DNA of 21,551 bases from contig JAWXUH010000009.1 of the NCBI GenBank assembly GCA_044432745.1, positions 1 to 21,551 on the forward strand, written 5' to 3'. The stretch comes from CAKOSP01 sp044432745 (lineage in GTDB: Bacteria > Bacillota_I > Bacilli_A > RF39 > UBA660). Below are positions 1 through 5,943 of this stretch, piece after piece; within the stretch, counting starts at the first letter, position 1, and each line of letters starts with the position of its first letter. The translations under genes were made by a program, and so were the position numbers. A model generated the notes under the pieces. It did not search any database. It worked only from the letters and a program-made list of their open reading frames with translations, and was not told where the DNA came from.

Positions 1-19
1 TTACACTTCTACTCTTTGC

Positions 20-47
20 AAAAAAAAATTAATCTTTTTTAGATTAA
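20..47 (-). terminator. Rho-independent terminator, leftward (second of a tandem pair)
   Basis: A 7-bp perfect stem (TTAATCT/AGATTAA, 29-35 with 41-47) has a 5-nt loop. On the minus strand it is followed by a run of about nine T (A-run at 20-28). It lies beyond the terminator at 81-104, so leftward transcripts meet two terminators in series. Confidence 0.6.
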
Positions 48-80
48 CTTCTTTTATTTTTTTATTCTTTATTTTTATAT

Positions 81-104
81 AAAAAAAACGAACATTAAGT
101 TCGT
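81..104 (-). terminator. Rho-independent terminator, leftward
   Basis: The stem ACGAAC (88-93) pairs with GTTCGT (99-104) around a 5-nt loop, and an A-run at 81-88 gives the U-tract on the minus strand. It directly follows the tmRNA-3'-end-like fragment and would also end the operon whose last gene stops at 262. Confidence 0.7.
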
Positions 105-112
105 ATATTTCT

Positions 113-150
113 TATGGAGCTGGTGGGTATGGAGTTGGACAACTTTACCC
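113..150 (-). other. tmRNA 3'-end-like fragment, possible attachment half-site
   Basis: On the minus strand a short hairpin (GGGTA/TACCC outside, GTTG/CAAC inside, 125-150) is followed by CACCAGCTCCA and then a terminator. The CAGCTCCA ending matches the 3' acceptor arm of bacterial tmRNA (ssrA), a known integration site for islands. No tmRNA body or matching 5' arm is present upstream, because coding sequence begins at 750 and runs down to 262. I infer a duplicated 3' end left by an integrated element. It could also be chance similarity. Confidence 0.35.
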
Positions 151-261
151 AAAAGTCTAAAAATAGATAGTTATATCACTAACTGAATATATTATAACGC
201 ATTGATTATGAAATGTATATTATTGCATGTTGTATTTATCTATTAATTTTAGTTTACTAGA

Positions 262-750
262 TTAATCAATATTTAATAATTTTTGTTTTTCAGATAAAAA
301 TTCATCTTCTGTAAGAACATTATTATCATATAAATCTTTAAGTTTTTTTAATTCATCATATTTAGATAGTTGTGTATTGTTATTATTTTTATTAGAATTT
401 GTTAATTCTATTGATTTTTTCAATTCTTCGAAACTTTCGTTAATTTTTTTATTTGTTTTTGGGAAAAATCCATCTGAATATATAATATTTTCATTAACAC
501 TACCTGCAATAATTCCACTTTTTACTTCGTGAGATCCAGCTAATATAAATTGTATATATCCTCTTGATAGTCCAACCTTTTTAATTTGCACACTTGAAAT
601 TTGAGATAATAATATCGTTTTTTCACCAGTAAATCCTAAACATAATTTTGATATTATCCCAGGTCTACTAATGGTAAGTGTAATGTCATTCAATTTAATA
701 ATTGATTTTCCGCCTTTACCTAAACTAAAATATTTAAATGTTTTTTCCAT
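262..750 (-). CDS. PH-like (DUF4429-type) protein with C-terminal SHOCT domain
   Basis: This 162-aa soluble protein has two visible parts. Residues 1 to about 110 form a beta-rich domain resembling bacterial PH/DUF4429 modules, with the signature region around ISSVQIKK followed by GYIQF. After an Asn-rich linker (about 118-124), the last 35 residues (YDELKKLKDLYDNNVLTEDE and following) match the SHOCT pattern, a short helical C-terminal module often attached to unrelated domains and thought to mediate oligomerisation or membrane association. The start is supported by AAAGGAG upstream of ATG, placed inside the end of the preceding gene. Only 2 nt separate it from the Mrr-fusion gene, so the two are co-transcribed and probably translationally coupled. 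Molecular role is unknown. By context it is the third gene of a candidate defence or mobile-element operon. Confidence 0.75.
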   Translation of the reverse strand: MEKTFKYFSLGKGGKSIIKLNDITLTISRPGIISKLCLGFTGEKTILLSQISSVQIKKVGLSRGYIQFILAGSHEVKSGIIAGSVNENIIYSDGFFPKTNKKINESFEELKKSIELTNSNKNNNNTQLSKYDELKKLKDLYDNNVLTEDEFLSEKQKLLNID

Positions 751-752
751 AA

Positions 753-2246
753 TTATAATTTCTCCTTTACCTGTTTATTTTGGCTTTCTATCATTTTGCA
801 CAAATACTCTCTATCCCAAAGTAAAACATTATTTTTATATGCTAATTCAATAGCACTTTTAGTAAATGTACTATTAGTTAAAACAGCAGCAACGTGACAG
901 TCATTAACTGATTTGCTAGCTATAACTTCTTGCACTGCTTTTATTCCGACTGTTCCAGTATATTTTTTACACTGAATGGCGTATTTAACATCGTCTTTGA
1001 AAGCGACAATATCGACACCAAAATCACCACTACTTGATGTTACAAATACATCTTGAAAATTATTGTTTTCTAATAAATATTTTGAATATTCTTCAAATTC
1101 AAAACCATTCATTTTATTATCTATAAGTTCTAGATCATTACAATTTTTAGTAATTTGTTTTTTTATATTCATTACTTTAATAACATCATATCTTGTACAA
1201 ATTTCTAATAAACTGGGTGGTAAATTTAATTTTAAATTTAAATTGTTTAATTTTGAGAACAAAATTAATTTTATTCCAACTTTAGGACCTCTCATTAAAA
1301 TTTTTAAAAGTAAATCATAAAATTCTTTATTCTTAATTAATGGATATATCTCATCGATAATAATAATTATATATGGAATGTTATCAACTTTCCTGTAATC
1401 TTCAAATTTTTTTATGAAATTTGTTGCACAGAAATCTAATCTTTTTTCTTGTTGATTTATAATCTTTTCTAAAGTAATCATAATCTTTTTTTCATCTGTA
1501 ATAACTGGATATAATAAGTGGTATAAACCATTAAATTGATTAAAGCTTAATTTATTATAATCTATTAAAATTAATTTTACTTCTTTTGGTGAATTAAATT
1601 CTATTAAATTTTTTATAACTAACTCTTTTTCATCATCGTTTATTGCATTACATATTAAAACATTTTTAATGTTACTTATATAATCTTCTTTATCATTATA
1701 TTTTGGTATCAAATTATATTTTTTTAAAATATCTTCATCTGTTATATAATTAGTTTTTGAATCTTCTTTAATATTTGCATTTTCAAATTTTTTTCTTGTC
1801 TTATTTATAATTTTAAACATTCCAGGACTTTCTTCTATTGTAGATATAACGTTTTGTTCTTGTAGTAATTTTATAAATTGGGCAGCTTTATTATATCCTA
1901 ATAAAAAATTCCTTTGTAATAACGATGTTGAAATTTTTTCAAGTGTAATAGTAAATTCATAAATTTCTTTAAACATAGGATCACAATTATAATAAATAAT
2001 TTCTTTATTAGTACTGTTATTCTGCAATATTGACAAATCATCCCCTTTATTTTTAAAACTTGGTTCAGTTAAATTATTATTTGCGCACTTAGTTTTACTA
2101 GATTTATTTTGAATATATTTAAGCCAGTAACAAAAAATAATTCCTATTACTAACACTTTAACAAATAGACCTATCTCATCGTCATTATAGAATCCTATAA
2201 CAATTGTAAAACTAAACAATATTGCTAAAATTTTTACCACCTTCAT
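753..2246 (-). CDS. Membrane protein: FtsK-gamma-like winged helix, degenerate FtsK-like ATPase and Mrr-type restriction endonuclease
   Basis: This 497-aa protein is multi-domain. Two N-terminal transmembrane segments lie at about 3-19 and 24-43. At about 85-150 is a winged helix very like the FtsK gamma domain (STSLLQRNFLLGYNKAAQFI). At about 180-360 an FtsK/SpoIIIE-like motor region is recognisable by EVKLILID, NGLYHLLYPVITD and the Walker B stretch IIIIIDEI. Where FtsK has a GxxGxGKS P-loop, this protein reads NAINDDEKE, so ATP hydrolysis is probably lost. The last 120 residues form an Mrr_cat PD-(D/E)xK nuclease with FEEYSKYLL, GDFGVDIV and AIQCKKY, which supply the expected Glu, Asp and QxK residues. 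In true FtsK the gamma domain is C-terminal to the motor, so the order is permuted. I chose the ATG at 2246 because AAGGAAG precedes it; an upstream in-frame ATG at 2273 lacks this. Predicted role: membrane-tethered DNA recognition and cleavage. Confidence 0.8.
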   Translation of the reverse strand: MKVVKILAILFSFTIVIGFYNDDEIGLFVKVLVIGIIFCYWLKYIQNKSSKTKCANNNLTEPSFKNKGDDLSILQNNSTNKEIIYYNCDPMFKEIYEFTITLEKISTSLLQRNFLLGYNKAAQFIKLLQEQNVISTIEESPGMFKIINKTRKKFENANIKEDSKTNYITDEDILKKYNLIPKYNDKEDYISNIKNVLICNAINDDEKELVIKNLIEFNSPKEVKLILIDYNKLSFNQFNGLYHLLYPVITDEKKIMITLEKIINQQEKRLDFCATNFIKKFEDYRKVDNIPYIIIIIDEIYPLIKNKEFYDLLLKILMRGPKVGIKLILFSKLNNLNLKLNLPPSLLEICTRYDVIKVMNIKKQITKNCNDLELIDNKMNGFEFEEYSKYLLENNNFQDVFVTSSSGDFGVDIVAFKDDVKYAIQCKKYTGTVGIKAVQEVIASKSVNDCHVAAVLTNSTFTKSAIELAYKNNVLLWDREYLCKMIESQNKQVKEKL

Positions 2247-2285
2247 ATTTAAACACTTCCTTAACATCATCATTATAACATTAAA

Positions 2286-2501
2286 TTATAAAAATTTATT
2301 ATTTTTGTTATTGTCTTTTATTTCAAATAAATAGTCATTATTCTTATATTCAAACCTAAAATAAGTAAACATTGGGAAATTTTCTAATGTTTTTTTAAGT
2401 TCTAATAATGTAATGCCTTTTTTGTTAAATCCACTGTATGAAGAAATTAGATCTATTGCTTCACTACACATATCATATTTTTTTAGTTGCTTTGTTTTCA
2501 T
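2286..2501 (-). CDS. Small protein of unknown function (71 aa), first gene of the Mrr-fusion operon
   Basis: I do not recognise this protein. It is small, charged and soluble, with a Lys-rich start (MKTKQLKKYD), a probable helix ending in EAIDLISSY and a beta-like C-terminal half (FRFEYKNNDYLFEIK). The start at 2501 is chosen because AAAGGAG lies 9 nt upstream; an earlier in-frame Met has no such site. A TATAAT box at 2523-2528 and repeated AATAGCA motifs directly upstream place it first in the leftward operon, about 40 nt before the FtsK/Mrr fusion gene. Possible roles are accessory factor, specificity subunit or immunity partner; none is shown by the sequence. Confidence 0.6.
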   Translation of the reverse strand: MKTKQLKKYDMCSEAIDLISSYSGFNKKGITLLELKKTLENFPMFTYFRFEYKNNDYLFEIKDNNKNNKFL

Positions 2502-2522
2502 AGTTATAAACTCCTTTTTAAA

Positions 2523-2528
2523 ATTATA
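2523..2528 (-). promoter_or_regulatory. -10 box of the leftward Mrr-fusion operon promoter
   Basis: The minus strand reads TGTTATAAT, a consensus extended -10. No good -35 is visible at 16-18 bp. The AATAGCA-type motif at 2533-2541 lies just upstream, where a bound repressor would block RNA polymerase. The start codon is 22 nt downstream of the box. Confidence 0.6.
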
Positions 2529-2532
2529 ACAC

Positions 2533-2574
2533 AAAATAGCAATTATTTATAACTGAAAATAGCATTTTGCTATT
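2533..2574. promoter_or_regulatory. Probable operators in the divergent regulator/operon promoter region
   Basis: AAAATAGCAA occurs at 2533-2542. A perfect inverted repeat AATAGCA-TTT-TGCTATT lies at 2558-2574, giving three copies of the same half-site in 42 bp. They sit between the leftward operon (start 2501) and the rightward XRE regulator (start 2615), the usual place for a phage-type repressor to control both directions. Binding by the adjacent XRE protein is inferred from position. Confidence 0.55.
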
Positions 2575-2614
2575 ATTTTTCATTTAAATGTGAAAATATT
2601 AATAGGTGATAAAA

Positions 2615-3055
2615 GTGATAGATACAAATAGATTAAAAGATATTAGAGAAGATAACGATACAAATCAAGAACAAATGGCTAAAGTATTAGGAGTTAATAG
2701 ATCTACATACTCGTTATGGGAACTAGGAATTAATATAATTCCACTTAAATAATTATGTTTATTTTCAAAATATTTCAATCTAAGTATTGATTATGTTTTA
2801 GGCTTAACAAATAAAAGACCAAAAGTAATAATTTCTAAAAATATAGATTTTAATTTGCTTGGAACAAACATTAAATTTCTTAGAAATAAAGAAAACTTAT
2901 CTCAAACACAATTGGCTAAAATTATTGGAGTCACTCAAGCTTGTATAACTAGATATGAAAAAGGAATTATTTGTATTTCAACATCTATTGTTTATAAAAT
3001 TTCTAAAAAATTTAATGTTTCAATTAATGATTTAGTATTCAAAAAATTATCTTAA
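2615..3055 (+). pseudogene. Tandem two-HTH XRE-family regulator interrupted by an in-frame TAA
   Basis: Reading from GTG at 2615 (AGGTGAT five nt upstream) gives a first XRE helix-turn-helix (NQEQMAKVLGVNRSTYSLWE), a TAA codon at 2750-2752, then the same frame continues with the expected end of that domain (SKYFNLSIDYVLGLT). A linker and a second complete XRE domain follow (LSQTQLAKIIGVTQACITRY at about residues 94-113), ending in LVFKKLS. The frame is unbroken over 146 codons apart from this stop, which sits in the conserved IIPLK-x-L segment where relatives usually carry Lys or another polar residue. One AAA-to-TAA change would explain it. A shorter protein could start at ATG 2855 and carry only the second HTH (66 aa), but I see no good ribosome site there. 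It may be a decayed repressor or two separately made half-proteins. Confidence 0.75.
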
Positions 3056-3394
3056 AATAAGCACCAACTTCTTGAAATTCAAATATTATAAATGCAATTA
3101 ATTTTGCATTTTTTTTAAAAAGAACGTCTTTTTAAAATTTAACAGGATATGGGTTGGCACCACACGTATTTTAAACCCTTATGAAATAAGGATTTAAACC
3201 CGTAATTGTGGCACCAATCATTTTTCGCACTCGCGAAAAAGCATATAAATATATGCAAAGTGTATTATAATTTTTTATTAATCCTTTTAAACAAAGGGAT
3301 TGTATGTATTACTTTCAGTTATAAAAACCTAATTTTTAAAGAAAACATAAAAACTTTAAATATTGTATATCAGTGGTGCTTGAAACTAATTTTT
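3056..3394. other. Non-coding stretch rich in perfect hairpins between regulator and recombinase
   Basis: No convincing gene is present. Perfect stems lie at 3091-3110 (7 bp), 3113-3137 (11 bp, loop ACG), 3221-3240 (TTTTTCGC/GCGAAAAA, loop ACTC) and 3241-3256 (GCATATA/TATATGC). Between them are two copies each of GGCACCA (3155-3161, 3210-3216) and TTTAAACCC arranged around a small CCTTAT/ATAAGG stem. AAGCACCA at 3059-3066 recurs inverted at 3374-3381. This could be a structured small RNA, an att/oriT-like site or a replication-origin remnant; the sequence does not decide which. Confidence 0.5.
3091..3116 (+). terminator. Rho-independent terminator of the XRE regulator
   Basis: AATGCAA (3091-3097) pairs with TTGCATT (3104-3110) around TTAAT-type loop bases, followed by six more T. 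It lies 36 nt after the regulator's stop codon. Confidence 0.7.
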
Positions 3395-5215
3395 TTATGA
3401 ATAATTAAACATATTTTCATAAAATTTAGATCCGTTGTAATTTAAAACATTAGATAAATTAATACTTATGAAAGCAAGTTCTAAATCTTCATTTTTATAT
3501 TTGTTTTCATTTTTTAGCGGAATAATTCTTATTACTTTTTCTATTTCATTTTTCATATCAAAACCAATATTTGTAAAATCTTCATTAGTCTTGCATTCGT
3601 AATAATTAACATCATAATTTTTACTTAATTTATTAAAATATTTTTTTACTTCTTCTTTTGTTTTAAAATCATTTAAATTTAAATTAAGTGGTAGATTATC
3701 TTTATCTTTAAATACAGGACAGTTAAGTGGAGTTTTATATTCTTCATTGTTTTTAATAAATTCTTGATAAAAGTTTTCTCTTAAATTAACTTTATCAAGT
3801 TTTATTTTTCCTTTAGATTTAGTTACTTCAATATAATCAATGTATTTTGAAATTATGCCTTGTTTTTCTTCTCTGGATAAATTGTTCCATTTAGCAATAT
3901 TATCAATTATATTATTTGGCTTTAAATAAGTATCAATAGTTTTTGAATCTTCAAATAAAAGTAAATCATCTAATGTAAAATCTAAACTTTCATATTCTTT
4001 TTGGCTTTTTAAAAGTTTTTGATATTCTTCTTTTTGATATTCAATATTTTTATATTCTTTATCAAACTCATCTAATTTAACAACTCCTTTTATATATGCT
4101 GTTTTAATCCTATCAAGAGATTCATCTAAATTTTTGATAAGTGCTTTATAATCCGTTTTATTATCAATAATTTTTGATTTAATAAATGGTGTATAGTAAT
4201 CATTAACATAAGTATCTAAATTTATTAATTCAAGTAATATATAAATAAGTTCTTTTTCAATACTTTCTTCAGTTAAATTTGTTTTGCAGGTATTACATTT
4301 GTAATAATAATATCTTTTTTGACTTTTCTTTTTAACACTTGCTTTTCCACCATAAAAATTACCACATATAGGACACTTTAGTTTGTTGGTAAATAAATAT
4401 TTACTTGTTCTTTCATAATGCCTAGCATTTCTTAATTTTTGATCTTGACAATTTTCCCAAACTTCATTAGTTACAAGAGGTTCTACAACGTTTTTATAAA
4501 GCACGGGATTTTTAGTTCTTTTGCCGTGTATATAATTACCGCGATATATTTCATTATTTAAAATTTTACTTATATTAGTGTCATACCAAACCTTATTAAG
4601 CACATTTTCCTTATTATATATATTTGATATAGTTTGATGACTTTTGCCTTCTAAATATAGATTAAAGACTCTTATAATAATATCTTTAGTAAGTTCATCA
4701 GGCACTAATTTTTTATTATCTCTTTTATATCCAAGTGGTGTAGTACTTGGAATATGTCCATTTTTAATAGCGCCCGCAAGTCCTACTTTAGTTCTTTCGC
4801 TACATTTTTCGATTTCATTTTGAGAAACACTTGTAATAATTCTTAAAACCATTCTTCCATTTGATGTAGTTGTATTTGAATCATCAGCCATACAATCAAT
4901 ATCACAATCATAATTATTAACCAATGTTATTAACTTTTCAACATCATAAACACTTCTTGTAAGTCTATCAAGTTTAAATGCAACAATAACATTTATCCTT
5001 TTACTTTTCATATCAGCAAGCATTTCTTGATAACCTTCGCGATTATCATTTTTTGCACTTACAGAATCTTGATAAAGTTTATAAATTTCATAACCTTTAA
5101 ATTTGCAATAATCTTTTAATCTTTCTTCTTGCTCGCCTAAGCTAAAACCTTCCCTTAATTGATCTTCAGTACTTACTCTAATATAAATACCTGCAATTTT
5201 CTTTTCATTATTCAT
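3395..5215 (-). CDS. Large serine recombinase (site-specific integrase)
   Basis: This 606-aa protein catalyses site-specific DNA integration or excision through a phosphoserine intermediate. The N-terminal resolvase domain (about 6-155) contains YIRVSTEDQ with the nucleophile Ser15 and the conserved AFKLDRLTRS segment. A recombinase domain follows (about 165-280), then a zinc ribbon beginning LKCPICGNFYGG with a second CNTC pair (about 295-340), and a lysine-rich coiled-coil-like region (about 355-420). The long C-terminal tail is typical of the large class used by phages and conjugative or mobilisable elements. AAAGGAAAG precedes the ATG. No excisionase (RDF) is recognisable nearby, though the small unknown gene at 5411-5695 is adjacent. 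Its presence marks the surrounding DNA as mobile; recombinases of this class usually lie beside one att site. Confidence 0.93.
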   Translation of the reverse strand: MNNEKKIAGIYIRVSTEDQLREGFSLGEQEERLKDYCKFKGYEIYKLYQDSVSAKNDNREGYQEMLADMKSKRINVIVAFKLDRLTRSVYDVEKLITLVNNYDCDIDCMADDSNTTTSNGRMVLRIITSVSQNEIEKCSERTKVGLAGAIKNGHIPSTTPLGYKRDNKKLVPDELTKDIIIRVFNLYLEGKSHQTISNIYNKENVLNKVWYDTNISKILNNEIYRGNYIHGKRTKNPVLYKNVVEPLVTNEVWENCQDQKLRNARHYERTSKYLFTNKLKCPICGNFYGGKASVKKKSQKRYYYYKCNTCKTNLTEESIEKELIYILLELINLDTYVNDYYTPFIKSKIIDNKTDYKALIKNLDESLDRIKTAYIKGVVKLDEFDKEYKNIEYQKEEYQKLLKSQKEYESLDFTLDDLLLFEDSKTIDTYLKPNNIIDNIAKWNNLSREEKQGIISKYIDYIEVTKSKGKIKLDKVNLRENFYQEFIKNNEEYKTPLNCPVFKDKDNLPLNLNLNDFKTKEEVKKYFNKLSKNYDVNYYECKTNEDFTNIGFDMKNEIEKVIRIIPLKNENKYKNEDLELAFISINLSNVLNYNGSKFYENMFNYS

Positions 5216-5240
5216 TTAATCACTTTCCTTTCTTGAATAT

Positions 5241-5267
5241 GAAAAAAGCACAAAACTTTTTTGCGCT
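5241..5267 (-). terminator. Terminator-like hairpin just upstream of the recombinase start
   Basis: On the minus strand AGCGCAAAA pairs with TTTTGTGCT (one G-T pair, 3-nt loop) and is followed by six T. It ends about 25 nt before the recombinase ATG, downstream of the candidate promoter at 5301-5329. It could therefore attenuate recombinase expression as well as end transcripts from the gene at 5411-5695. Confidence 0.6.
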
Positions 5268-5300
5268 AATCTATTAAATATTTTTTGTGTAGACATTAAC

Positions 5301-5329
5301 ATACTAACACTCACTTTGATATTTTTCAA
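5301..5329 (-). promoter_or_regulatory. Candidate promoter of the serine recombinase gene
   Basis: The minus strand has TTGAAA (5324-5329) and TAGTAT (5301-5306) separated by exactly 17 bp. It lies between the 11-bp repeat array and the terminator-like hairpin before the recombinase. The -10 is not consensus, so activation by a factor bound to the adjacent array is plausible. Confidence 0.45.
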
Positions 5330-5339
5330 GGTACAAAAG

Positions 5340-5405
5340 AGTCTAATCCTAGTCTATTTTCAGTCTAAATCTAGTCTAATCTCAGTCTATTTTCAGTTCA
5401 ATTTA
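5340..5405. repeat. Six-unit tandem array with exact 11-bp period (AGTCTA core)
   Basis: AGTCTA begins at 5340, 5351, 5362, 5373 and 5384, and a sixth, degenerate unit (AGTTCA) at 5395. The spacing is exactly 11 bp throughout, about one helical turn. The remainder of each unit is T/A-rich with a consensus near AGTCTAWWTCY. The array ends 10 bp upstream of the candidate recombinase -35 box, as expected for a multimerising DNA-binding regulator on one face of the helix. An iteron or recombinase accessory site is also possible. Confidence 0.8.
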
Positions 5406-5410
5406 ATAAA

Positions 5411-5695
5411 TTAACCTAAGTTTTTATTTGTTTTAATATAGTTTTCTAAATCTTTGAATTTAATTTTGTTATTAAAAGAATTGATAAATACATCTTCACT
5501 TTCTTCGAATATAAGATATATATTATTATCAATAATTATTTGATGTGGTTTAGTGTACGCAATATTTGTTCCAATAACATTTAGTATTTCGCCATTTACT
5601 ATTTTAGGATCAGTAGTAGTAAATCTTCCTATCATTTCTATTTTTCTTTTAAAAGTGTCACTTATTTTTATTTCTTTAGTTTCTATTTTAATCAT
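5411..5695 (-). CDS. Unknown 94-aa protein upstream of the recombinase
   Basis: I do not recognise this protein. It is small, soluble and beta-rich by appearance, alternating Ile/Val/Lys segments (IKIETKEIKI, GEILNVIGTN, HQIIIDNNIYLIFEES) and ending in a short helix-like KDLENYIKTNK. The ATG at 5695 is preferred because AAAGGA lies 10 nt upstream; a GTG at 5704 would be too close to that site. It lies between the tRNA-Gly terminator and the 11-bp array, in the same orientation as the recombinase. Whether it belongs to the mobile element (for example as a recombination directionality factor) or to the chromosome cannot be told here. Confidence 0.55.
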   Translation of the reverse strand: MIKIETKEIKISDTFKRKIEMIGRFTTTDPKIVNGEILNVIGTNIAYTKPHQIIIDNNIYLIFEESEDVFINSFNNKIKFKDLENYIKTNKNLG

Positions 5696-5716
5696 ATATA
5701 TCACATCCTTTCCAAT

Positions 5717-5741
5717 AAAAAAACTAACTATTTCTAGTTAG
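5717..5741 (-). terminator. Terminator of tRNA-Gly
   Basis: CTAACTA (5724-5730) pairs with TAGTTAG (5735-5741) around TTTC. On the minus strand a run of seven T (5717-5723) follows. It lies about 45 nt after the tRNA 3' end. Confidence 0.75.
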
Positions 5742-5786
5742 CAATATATTGTACTCAGATGTATTTGTCCGAGTTTCCTATTAATC

Positions 5787-5860
5787 TGGAGCGGATAGGG
5801 GGAATCGAACCCCCGTGGTCAGCTTGGAAGGCTGAAGTTCTACCATTAAACTACATCCGC
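5787..5860 (-). tRNA. tRNA-Gly (anticodon UCC)
   Basis: The 74-nt minus-strand gene begins GCGGATG, paired with the 3' acceptor arm, and ends ATCCGC-T-CCA with the CCA encoded. The anticodon loop CTTCCAA carries TCC, and the T arm reads GGGGGTTCGATTCCCCC, a perfect five-pair stem with the TTCGATT loop. The D arm contains TTTAATGGTAGAA. All four arms fold. It has its own promoter (5872-5900) and terminator (5717-5741). tRNA genes are common integration points, and the mobile region begins close to its 3' side, but no duplicated 3' end was found nearby. Confidence 0.96.
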
Positions 5861-5871
5861 GTCGTAAAAAA

Positions 5872-5900
5872 ATTATATCAAATAACTTTTAAAAATGCAA
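5872..5900 (-). promoter_or_regulatory. Promoter of tRNA-Gly
   Basis: The minus strand has TTGCAT (5895-5900), a 17-bp spacer and TATAAT (5872-5877) preceded by TGA, an extended -10. The box ends 11 nt upstream of the tRNA 5' end. The 3' flank of yebC, with long T/A runs, overlaps this region. Confidence 0.7.
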
Positions 5901-5943
5901 GCTTTTTTTATAATTTTTTTTATTTTTTTTAAAAATACCCTAT

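Noticed and set aside
113..480. A complete tmRNA gene on the minus strand
   Set aside because: Only the 3' tail matches; no GGGGCTG-type 5' arm or tag-peptide frame was found, and a well-supported coding gene occupies 262-750.
3206..3400. Rightward 64-codon open frame starting MWHQSFF
   Set aside because: It runs across the hairpins of the non-coding block, has no ribosome site and no recognisable domain, and overlaps the recombinase end. I treat it as chance.
5340..5405. CRISPR array
   Set aside because: Units are 11 bp in direct tandem with no unique spacers, so this is not a CRISPR arrangement.
5717..5860. Integration of the mobile region into the tRNA-Gly 3' end
   Set aside because: The tRNA keeps its own terminator and I found no second copy of its 3' end in the window; the left-edge fragment ends CAGCTCCA, unlike ATCCGCTCCA of the tRNA.
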